This document shows, in pieces, positions 16,939-24,368 of a stretch of 64,000 bases of DNA. Each line of letters opens with the position of its first letter. The first letter of the stretch is position 1. The stretch comes from an uncultured bacterium (lineage in GTDB: Bacteria > Cyanobacteriota > Vampirovibrionia > Gastranaerophilales > Gastranaerophilaceae), in NCBI GenBank assembly GCA_949299935.1, contig CASGCE010000036.1:1-64000 (forward strand). Direction: 5' to 3'. Below the pieces are notes generated by a model that made no database searches, was not told where the DNA came from, and was given only the letters and a program-made list of their open reading frames with translations. The position numbers were made by a program, and so were the translations under genes.

Positions 16939-19900
16939 ATGTTGCCAGCTTTTCTATTGTTTCGCTCAACTTTGTAAGTTGTTTATCCAGTTTATCGACT
17001 TTTCTGTTAAGTTTGGTATTATCAATATCATCCATTGCAGACAGAATTTTTTCAAGTTTCATTTCTATACGATCAATTCTTTCTTCCTGCTCCTCAAATT
17101 TATCAAACAGATTATTCAATAAATCTGCCTGTTCAAAAAGCTTATTTTGAAATTTTTCGATAATATATTTTATTTCCTTAACGGTATTAGATTGCTCACA
17201 AATACTTTCTATGTTTTCACTGGTTGTATCAATCCATTCTCCCATATAAATAAGTGCCTGACGCATAACTTTATCAAAATTAGCTGAACCTGTGATTATA
17301 TTTGCAACATTATCAAGTTTTTTCTCTATCCGTTCGGTTATTTCCTTGTTGTCAAAATAATTTATTCTTTCTTCGAGCTTGTATACTATGTTGCTAAAAT
17401 CATTTAGGGCATTATTTAGAACGTTATAAGATTCATCAGAGGTTAATATAAGTTTATTTGTCCTTGAACTTATGCTTAAAATATCCTCAGACAGTTTTTC
17501 AAAATCCGTTTTTAAATCTGAAATTTGTTCTTGGGTCAAAGAATTTTGCAAATCTTCAACTGACGTTACAATCTTATGGATATTATGTGAAATATCTGAC
17601 ATTTCTTCTTTAGAAGAAGTTTCGGATAGCTCATTGATTACAAGTCTTAATTTAGCAATATCAGATTCTACATCTTGTAAAGTGTATGAATAATCTTCAT
17701 CTTTGCTTGAAATTTGCTTTAATTGTTCTTTTACTTCAATTAAATTCTGGTTTATTTCATCTGTTTTTTCTTCTACAAAATCCTTAATATCTTCAGACTC
17801 TTCTATAAAAGATATTTGTTCAAATACGGTTAAAACGGCTGAAATTATATTCTCACGCATATCTTTTAATTCGGTATTTTCTATTGTATTTATTTTGTTA
17901 ATCAATTCCTCAAGGTAATTTTTAATTGCATTTATCTTTTCAGAGTTTGAAGAATTCATCAAAAGTTCCTTTTGGGACAAAATCATTTCTTTAATTTCTT
18001 GGATTTCATCTTGTACGGAAGAATCATCATCATTGGTATCGGATATTGCTAAGATATCTATTTTTTGGTTCAATGCATCCAAAAGGTCAGATATTTTTTT
18101 ATTGTTAAACGAAATTTCGTTTGTTTTTTCAAGAATTTCGCTATAGTTATTACGTTCATTGAAAATTCTTGTCACTTTATCGGAAATATCGCTTTTCAAA
18201 TCATCTATTGCCCAGGTTATGTCGTCATTATTAACGGCAACTGATAGTAAAGTTTTCAAATCTTCGTTATTAGAAGTTATTTTTTCACTTAAAACATTTT
18301 TTAAGTTATCCGAAGATGCCAATATTTCATTTTTGATATCGTCCATAGATATTTGGTTATCAAGTTTTTCGGCTATTCTAGCCTGAATGTCATCAACCTT
18401 TGAAATCAGTTCATCACTGACATTGAGTTTTGAGCTGTAGTTATCAAGTATTTCACAGATTGTTTTTTTAATTTCTGCAGTTGCATCTGCAATAGCAGCA
18501 TTTTGACGTTCGACACTATCCGTAAGTTTGGTTTCTATAGTTTCTTCTATATTTGAAAACTGTTCGATAGTACTTTTTAGCGGTGCAAGAGTTTGAATTA
18601 ATGCCTCTGCTTTAGAATTCAGCACATCTGTTATGTCAGTGTTAATCAGGTTAATCTCCTGTTTTACCGTAGTAATTTTTTCTTTAATTTCTTTTAACGG
18701 AGTTTCCAAATCAACATTATTTTCGGTTTGATTTTGTGAATGTAAATTTTCTTTCAAGTCTTCAATAAATTTAACGAGATTATTTATTTGATTTTCAACG
18801 AGTTCACCATTTTTTGTAAGTTCTTGATGCACCCCGGCTTGTATAGAATCTTGCAAATTCGTTATGGTAAAACCTATTTCACCCAGCTCTGATGAAATTA
18901 AATTGACTATTTTAGAGTCACGATTTTCTTGATTGTAATTCCATTCCGTAAAATCTTTTGCAATTTGTTCAATTTCAGTTTTCAAATCAGTTATTTCGGA
19001 AATGGAATTACCTATTTTAATTTCGGTATCATCGTTAATTGATTGAATATTACTTATAAAGTCGCCAAGTTGTTTTTCAAAATCGGAGAATTTTTCATTA
19101 CCTGCAGATATACCTTCAGTAATCATATCACGCAGAGCAAGCAGTTTTTCAGTCAAATTTAATTCATTAGAATTTTGTGCTGATATAATTGTTTCACGTA
19201 AAAAATCTATGTTATTGTGCAAATTGTTCAACTTGTCACTTTTGTCATCGGATAAATTTTCTGCAAGAGTACTTTTTATGTCTTTAATATCAAGGCCGGA
19301 TTCTTCCAGATTATTTTTAAGTTCTGCAATTTTATCATGTATTTTCTCAACCGGCAGGTTATCTAATTTTTGCGAAACATTTTCAATTAATCCGGAAAGT
19401 TTTTCGGAATTTTCCAAGGCTGTACCTTGCACACCTTGCAATGATACATTCAAAGCCTCAAATCTGTTATCATTATTTGCCAAATTAAGTTTTTCCTTAA
19501 CCTCATCGTTCTCTTTGGATAATTTTTCGAATATATCGGTTTGCATTTTTTTAAGATCTTCCGATACATCATAGAAGTTTTCACTCAGGGTATTTATCTT
19601 AACTTCAACATCGTTTTTGGAAATCTCGTCCATTTTTGCCGATATATTCTCAAGTTTATTACTTATTTCGGCTGTATTATCAGAGGTATTGATTCTTAAT
19701 CCTTCAAGAGCATTGGCAACCGTTTCGATATTTTTATGTATGTCAAGGCTTTCAATTTTTATTATCAAATTCTGTAATACATCTTTATTAACGTTCAAGT
19801 TTTCATTAAGCCCGCGTGAATTATCAATGATTTTCTGAATGAAGTCAGCTAAATCGTGTCTGAAACCTGCAAAATCATTTTCCGTTACAACTGCTGAAAG

Positions 19901-21055
19901 TACAGAATTTAATTTATCCAACTGTTCACGGATCATAATATTTGTTTCTTCACTTGAAGTAGTCAATTTATCTTTTAGTGTGTCCAAAATTGTCGAAAAT
20001 TCGTGTATACACTTGTAAATGTCAGTGATATCATTCTGCTGAGCAAGTTGGTTCATTTGTCCGCTTATAGCAGTTGTTTTTCCGGAAATTTGATCAAGTA
20101 TTTCTGTTAGATTTTCAACAGTTTTATCGGTAACTTGGGATAAATCTTCTTTTTGGGGCAATCCTGAAATTTGTTCGGATAACTCAGTTGTTTTATCAGT
20201 AAAGTATTTTAAATCTTCACGCATAGGCAGCTGATTTATTTTGTCTGAAATTTCTGAAGTTTTATACAAAATACCGTCTAAATCGGTTTTTTGAGCTATA
20301 ATATTAAATTTTTCGTCTATATTTGAGTATTTTTCAATGATTGTATTTAATTTTTCCTGTGACTGAGCGTAATCTTCTTTAGTAATAAAATTTTCAAAAA
20401 GTTGTACAAGCTCATCATTTTTTTGTTCAACTGTATGTAATCCGGAAAGTATTGCGTTAGCTGATAAATAAATATTTTCCAGTTCACGTCTTACAATATC
20501 ATTTTGGGCTGATGGATCCATTACAATAAGGTTTTTAAAAATTGATTGAACATTGGCATTTATGTCAGAGATTGAGGTTTCAAAATGCTGGTTAATCACT
20601 TCAACATCTTTGCGAATAGATGATATGGAAGATAGTATTTCATTTTTATCCGTTTTATCTGACGAAAATTTTGCAAATCTTTCATCATATTGGGCTATAA
20701 GTTCTTTTTGGTTATACAATTCCTTTGCTATACTTTGCATGTTATTTGAAAATATATCAAACATTTCCTTCATTTCTGAAGTTTTAGTCAAGTTACTTTG
20801 TTCCTCATTTAGTGAGTTAAAAGAATTTTCAATTTTTCCGAATTCAGAAACAACGAGGGCGTGTCTTTCTTCGAGTGTTTTTTTGAGTTCTGTGAGATAA
20901 ACTCTAATCAGGTCATCATTTTCCGTATCACTTGACATTACTTCAAGCTTGTTGTTGATACTTGTTAAAAGTTTATCAAAAGTTTCTGCGTTACGGTCAG
21001 CTTCAAGTTTTATGTTGTCCAAAATTTCAGCGAGTTCTTCTACTGTTTGAGCCAT
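16925..21055 (-). CDS. Giant coiled-coil protein, unknown function
   Basis: The 1376-residue product MAQTVEELAEILDNIKLEA is almost wholly charged heptad-type sequence, rich in Glu, Lys, Asn, Ile, Leu and Ser, with repeated units such as ISEKINQL and LKDLQNSL spaced along the chain. There is no signal peptide, no membrane segment and no Walker motif, so it is not an SMC or RecN ATPase. It could be a cytoskeletal or scaffold rod in the cytoplasm. It has an AT-rich promoter region on its own and overlaps the downstream oxidase gene. The composition invites spurious antisense frames, which I leave out. Confidence 0.8.
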   Translation of the reverse strand: MAQTVEELAEILDNIKLEADRNAETFDKLLTSINNKLEVMSSDTENDDLIRVYLTELKKTLEERHALVVSEFGKIENSFNSLNEEQSNLTKTSEMKEMFDIFSNNMQSIAKELYNQKELIAQYDERFAKFSSDKTDKNEILSSISSIRKDVEVINQHFETSISDINANVQSIFKNLIVMDPSAQNDIVRRELENIYLSANAILSGLHTVEQKNDELVQLFENFITKEDYAQSQEKLNTIIEKYSNIDEKFNIIAQKTDLDGILYKTSEISDKINQLPMREDLKYFTDKTTELSEQISGLPQKEDLSQVTDKTVENLTEILDQISGKTTAISGQMNQLAQQNDITDIYKCIHEFSTILDTLKDKLTTSSEETNIMIREQLDKLNSVLSAVVTENDFAGFRHDLADFIQKIIDNSRGLNENLNVNKDVLQNLIIKIESLDIHKNIETVANALEGLRINTSDNTAEISNKLENISAKMDEISKNDVEVKINTLSENFYDVSEDLKKMQTDIFEKLSKENDEVKEKLNLANNDNRFEALNVSLQGVQGTALENSEKLSGLIENVSQKLDNLPVEKIHDKIAELKNNLEESGLDIKDIKSTLAENLSDDKSDKLNNLHNNIDFLRETIISAQNSNELNLTEKLLALRDMITEGISAGNEKFSDFEKQLGDFISNIQSINDDTEIKIGNSISEITDLKTEIEQIAKDFTEWNYNQENRDSKIVNLISSELGEIGFTITNLQDSIQAGVHQELTKNGELVENQINNLVKFIEDLKENLHSQNQTENNVDLETPLKEIKEKITTVKQEINLINTDITDVLNSKAEALIQTLAPLKSTIEQFSNIEETIETKLTDSVERQNAAIADATAEIKKTICEILDNYSSKLNVSDELISKVDDIQARIAEKLDNQISMDDIKNEILASSDNLKNVLSEKITSNNEDLKTLLSVAVNNDDITWAIDDLKSDISDKVTRIFNERNNYSEILEKTNEISFNNKKISDLLDALNQKIDILAISDTNDDDSSVQDEIQEIKEMILSQKELLMNSSNSEKINAIKNYLEELINKINTIENTELKDMRENIISAVLTVFEQISFIEESEDIKDFVEEKTDEINQNLIEVKEQLKQISSKDEDYSYTLQDVESDIAKLRLVINELSETSSKEEMSDISHNIHKIVTSVEDLQNSLTQEQISDLKTDFEKLSEDILSISSRTNKLILTSDESYNVLNNALNDFSNIVYKLEERINYFDNKEITERIEKKLDNVANIITGSANFDKVMRQALIYMGEWIDTTSENIESICEQSNTVKEIKYIIEKFQNKLFEQADLLNNLFDKFEEQEERIDRIEMKLEKILSAMDDIDNTKLNRKVDKLDKQLTKLSETIEKLATYVDE

Positions 21056-21184
21056 TTTTTATCAGTTCCTTAAATAATATCCCTACCTTATATATAGTAG
21101 CAGAATAATAAGTAAATGCGCAAAAATATTAAGTTTATTTATTAAAATTGTAAAGATTATGGGCAAATTTGAAAAAATTAGTGG

Positions 21185-21190
21185 TACAAT
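21185..21190 (+). promoter_or_regulatory. Extended -10 of the oxidoreductase operon
   Basis: TGGTACAAT gives TGn plus TACAAT, 31 bases before the start codon of the ferredoxin subunit. The -35 position is not conserved. Confidence 0.45.
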
Positions 21191-21221
21191 AGGCATGTAA
21201 AAAAGTCGGATAGAGGTGAGT

Positions 21222-21434
21222 ATGAGCCGGATAGTAATAGACAGTTCCAAGTGTAAGGCTTGTTATTTATGCATAAAAGAGTGCCCAAAAAATCTTATTA
21301 GAGTAAGTGATAAAACAAACAAATTAGGTGATAGAGTAGTTGAGTTCAGTGATCCGGACGGATTATGTTTAGGCTGTGCGTTATGTGCAACGAGATGTCC
21401 GGATTTAGCGATAACGGAAGTGTATAAAGGATAA
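21222..21434 (+). CDS. 2-oxoacid:ferredoxin oxidoreductase, ferredoxin (delta) subunit
   Basis: From ATG 21222 the 70-residue protein MSRIVIDSSKCKACYLCIKECPK carries two 4Fe-4S motifs, CxxCxxCxxxCP at about residues 11-21 and CLGCALCATRCP near 48. It passes electrons from the TPP-bound intermediate to ferredoxin. A GTG two codons earlier is possible, but GAGG at 21213-21216 fits the ATG. The order delta-alpha-beta-gamma with gaps of 3 bases or less matches 2-oxoglutarate or branched-chain (KorDABC/VorDABC) systems. Confidence 0.88.
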   Translation: MSRIVIDSSKCKACYLCIKECPKNLIRVSDKTNKLGDRVVEFSDPDGLCLGCALCATRCPDLAITEVYKG

Positions 21435-21437
21435 AAA

Positions 21438-22505
21438 ATGGTAGAATGTTTGGCTGGTAAAAAGGTTTTAACAAAAGGGAATTATGCAATAGCCAATGCG
21501 GCGGTAATAGCGGGTTGTGATTGTTACTTTGGTTATCCTATAACCCCGCAAAGTGAGATTGGTGAATTTATGAGCGGGAAAATGCAAGAGTTAAAAAAGG
21601 CATACGTGTCTGCCGAAAGTGAACTTGCCGCGATAAATATGGCTCTTGGGGCATGCGCAACCGGTAAAAAAGCAATGACATCATCATCTTCGTGTGCTGT
21701 TTCATTAATGCAGGAGGCACTTTCCTATGCTACTTCCGACGAGCTTCCTATTGTATTGGTTAGTGTAATGAGGTGTGGTCCGGGGCTTGGTAATATATTT
21801 CCTTCACAAGGTGATTATAACCAGTCTACAATCGGAGGTGGTGACGGTGACTATAAGGTAATTGTTTTGTCACCATCAAATGTGCAGGAAGCAGTTGATT
21901 TGACTTATAAAGCATTTTATTTGGCTCAGAAATATAGAAATCCTGTAATACTTCTTGCCGACGGGTTGCTGGGTCAAATGATGGAGCCTGTTGAATTTAG
22001 TGAATATCCTTATCCTGAAATAGATAATTCCTCTTGGGCTCTGTCAGGTGCAAAGGGCCGAGCAGCGAGAATTATCAGATCCTATTCGCCTACGGAAGAT
22101 TTTCAATGTGAGCATATCAGACATTTATTTAAAAAATACAGAATTATTCAAGAAAATGAAGTAATGTTTGAAGAATTATACACAGAAGATGCTGATATAG
22201 TTGTATTTAGTTTTGGCAGTCTTTCCAGGAATGTCAAAGCTACAGTTAAGAATTTACGTGCAGAGGGTTTAAAAGTAGGATTTTTCAGACCAATTACATT
22301 ATTCCCGTTTCCTGACAAACGAATAAGTGAGATAGCCGACAGAGTCGATAAATTTCTTACAATAGAGGTCAATATGGGTCAGATGGTAAGGGATATAAAA
22401 TTAGCGGTAAACGGTAAAATCCCTGTTGAATTTTTTGGGAAGCCTGTAGGTTCATGGCCGAGTGTAGAAGATATAGAAGTTGCAATAAAGGGGGCAATGT
22501 CATAA
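21438..22505 (+). CDS. 2-oxoacid:ferredoxin oxidoreductase, alpha subunit
   Basis: The 355-residue protein MVECLAGKKVLTKGNYAIANAA has the KorA/VorB pattern: GCDCYFGYPITPQSEIGEFM near residue 27, where the YPITP segment contributes to the active site, and SSCAVSLMQEALSYA near 85. With beta, gamma and delta subunits it oxidatively decarboxylates a 2-oxoacid to the acyl-CoA, reducing ferredoxin. I cannot tell 2-oxoglutarate from branched-chain oxoacid preference by eye. It overlaps the beta gene by TAATG. Confidence 0.88.
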   Translation: MVECLAGKKVLTKGNYAIANAAVIAGCDCYFGYPITPQSEIGEFMSGKMQELKKAYVSAESELAAINMALGACATGKKAMTSSSSCAVSLMQEALSYATSDELPIVLVSVMRCGPGLGNIFPSQGDYNQSTIGGGDGDYKVIVLSPSNVQEAVDLTYKAFYLAQKYRNPVILLADGLLGQMMEPVEFSEYPYPEIDNSSWALSGAKGRAARIIRSYSPTEDFQCEHIRHLFKKYRIIQENEVMFEELYTEDADIVVFSFGSLSRNVKATVKNLRAEGLKVGFFRPITLFPFPDKRISEIADRVDKFLTIEVNMGQMVRDIKLAVNGKIPVEFFGKPVGSWPSVEDIEVAIKGAMS

Positions 22506-23254
22506 TGGAAACACAAGTTTTTAAGGTACCTGATTCCTTTAAAAAAGATTTTAAATATACTTTTTGTCCTGGTTGTGACCATGGTATTGCCATAAGACTT
22601 GTTGGTGAAGTAATGGATGAACTTGGCATAAGAGAAAATACAATAGCTGCGACGTCAATAGGATGCTCTGTTACAATATATGATTTTTTGGATATGGATT
22701 CTATAGAAGCGCCTCACGGAAGGGCTTTGGCTGTTGCAACCGGTGTTAAACGCGCAAATCCCGATAAATTTGTGTTTACATATTCCGGTGACGGTGATTT
22801 TGCATCTATAGGTATTGCAGAAAGTTTACACACGGCACTTAGAGGTGAATCGATTTCATCAATATGTATAAATAACACAACTTATGGCATGACCGGTGGT
22901 CAGCTTGGTCCTACAACGCTTATGGGGCAGATAACAACAACTTCCCCGACAGGAAGAAATGTTGAATATTACGGATATCCGGTAAAGATAGCCGAACATA
23001 TTGCATTATGTGACGGTACAGCGTTTTCAGCGAGAGTTTCATTAGACACAATTGCAAACATCAAAAAAGCTAAACAGGCAATTAAAAAAGCTTTTGAAGT
23101 ACAGTTGCAAGGCCTTGGATTTGGGTTTGTTGAAATTTTGTCAACGTGTCCCACAAACTGGCACATGTCGCCCGAACAGGCACATGAACGTGTGAGAAAT
23201 GAGATGATGCCGGTATTTGTACCAGGTGTTTATAAAGATGTAACAAATATTTGA
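22505..23254 (+). CDS. 2-oxoacid:ferredoxin oxidoreductase, beta (TPP) subunit
   Basis: Starting at ATG 22505 (overlapping the alpha stop) the protein has 249 residues. FCPGCDHGIAIRLVGEV near residue 20 and TSIGCSVTIYDFLDMD near 48 belong to the thiamine-diphosphate subunit, and YSGDGDFASIGIAE with INNTTYGMTGGQ near 100-130 is the TPP/Mg2+ site (GDGD...N). An upstream in-frame ATG at 22454 lies inside the alpha gene and is not used. This subunit carries out the decarboxylation chemistry. Confidence 0.9.
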   Translation: METQVFKVPDSFKKDFKYTFCPGCDHGIAIRLVGEVMDELGIRENTIAATSIGCSVTIYDFLDMDSIEAPHGRALAVATGVKRANPDKFVFTYSGDGDFASIGIAESLHTALRGESISSICINNTTYGMTGGQLGPTTLMGQITTTSPTGRNVEYYGYPVKIAEHIALCDGTAFSARVSLDTIANIKKAKQAIKKAFEVQLQGLGFGFVEILSTCPTNWHMSPEQAHERVRNEMMPVFVPGVYKDVTNI

Positions 23255-23268
23255 ATTGCGGTGAAAAG

Positions 23269-23820
23269 ATGGAAAAGAATTTTGTAATAGCAGGATTTGG
23301 CGGTCAGGGCGTATTGTTGGCGGGGGAAGTACTTGCTAATGCATTTATGCTTGATAATAAGAATGTAACATGGTATCCTTCATACGGTGCGGAGATGCGT
23401 GGTGGGACAGTTAATTGTGAAGTAGTAATGAGTGATGATGAGGTAAGTTCTGTTAATAAAAAAGAAGCGGATTATGTTATAGTCTTGAATCAGGCATCTT
23501 TTGACAAATTTGAATGCAAAGTTAAAAAAGGCGGGTATTTAATAGTGAATACATCTCTTGCCGAGCAAAAGGAAAACAGAGCGGATATTCATTATATTTA
23601 TGCTCCAATATCAAAGATGGCAGTGGACTTGGGTAATGTGAAAATGGCTAATATGCTTGCATTAGGTATATTATTAAAAGTTGGTGGATTCTTGTCCGTT
23701 GATATTTTGGAAAAAGCTTTAGATGTTGTGCTTCCGGTACACAGGAAAAATCTTCTGCCTTTAAACAAAAATGCAATGGAAATAGGTTATAAGTATGATT
23801 TATTAGTTGCAGGATGCTAA
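23269..23820 (+). CDS. 2-oxoacid:ferredoxin oxidoreductase, gamma subunit
   Basis: From ATG 23269 the protein MEKNFVIAGFGGQGVLLAGEVLA (183 residues) has the gamma-subunit signature GFGGQGVLLAG and the later SYGAEMRGGTVNCEVVMSD. This domain helps bind coenzyme A and completes the four-subunit enzyme. A TTG start 18 bases upstream would overlap the beta stop; the ATG with GGTGA before it is preferred. It ends the operon, apart from a possible small coiled-coil ORF 75 bases later. Confidence 0.88.
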   Translation: MEKNFVIAGFGGQGVLLAGEVLANAFMLDNKNVTWYPSYGAEMRGGTVNCEVVMSDDEVSSVNKKEADYVIVLNQASFDKFECKVKKGGYLIVNTSLAEQKENRADIHYIYAPISKMAVDLGNVKMANMLALGILLKVGGFLSVDILEKALDVVLPVHRKNLLPLNKNAMEIGYKYDLLVAGC

Positions 23821-23895
23821 AATCACCTAAAAAGTCGATTTAAAAAATGCGGGAAAATATTATTCTGTTTCATGTCGAAATAAAAGAGGTTTATA

Positions 23896-24126
23896 GTGAA
23901 AAAAGAACTGGTATTAGCAATAAAAGAAAAAGAGCGCCAGCTTGCCAAATTAAAGGAGCATATGGATAAAAGTTCAGTTTGTGCGGAACTTTATAACAAA
24001 GTCGTTTTGGAAAAGGCAATCCTGAAAAAAGAATTGATAGATTCCCAAAAGAATAAGTTTGTGGAAGGTGTAAAAAATCTTTTGCCACGTAAAAAGGCGT
24101 TGATTTGCGACTATTTTAAAAAATAG
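23896..24126 (+). CDS. Small helical protein, unknown
   Basis: The 76-residue product starts at GTG 23896, preceded by AGAGG. It is highly charged and predicted to be helical throughout (KKELVLAIKEKERQLAKLKEH), with no membrane segment. I know no family for it. It follows the oxidoreductase genes in the same direction and may be carried on the same transcript. Its basic character (many Lys) allows a nucleic-acid or protein-bundle role, but nothing in the sequence decides this. Confidence 0.5.
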   Translation: MKKELVLAIKEKERQLAKLKEHMDKSSVCAELYNKVVLEKAILKKELIDSQKNKFVEGVKNLLPRKKALICDYFKK

Positions 24127-24156
24127 CGCTAAGTGCTTTGCATAAAAATTAACGAT

Positions 24157-24300
24157 TTATTTTTCTGGTTTATAAACCAAGTTATTACAATAACGTTGTG
24201 AATTATCGTCTAAAGTCTTAAAGGTAATTTTAAATGCAGAAGCTTCACAAGTAAGGCATTCGAAAATTATAAATTCATAGCGGTGAAAATTATTATACAT
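24157..24300 (-). CDS. Possible 47-residue cysteine-containing protein
   Basis: On the minus strand ATG 24300 opens a clean 47-codon frame ending TAA 24159-24157: MYNNFHRYEFIIFECLTCEA continues to RYCNNLVYKPEK. It has a CxxC pair near residue 15 and a third cysteine near 37, suggesting a small metal-binding or nucleic-acid-binding fold. TATAAT at 24324-24319 on the same strand lies 18 bases ahead of the ATG. There is no clear ribosome site. It fills a 242-base gap between genes, and I found no homologous motif to confirm it. Confidence 0.4.
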   Translation of the reverse strand: MYNNFHRYEFIIFECLTCEASAFKITFKTLDDNSQRYCNNLVYKPEK

Positions 24301-24328
24301 ATTTAATTTTTTTGTGTTATTATACCTG

Positions 24329-24334
24329 TATAAT
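24329..24334 (+). promoter_or_regulatory. -10 box of ppdK
   Basis: TATAAT 34 bases before the ppdK ATG; AGGAG immediately precedes the start. The -35 region is only T-rich. The neighbouring TATAAT on the other strand at 24319-24324 makes this a divergent promoter region. Confidence 0.45.
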
Positions 24335-24368
24335 CGTTTAATTTGTACAATAAACAGGAGAAAAAATT

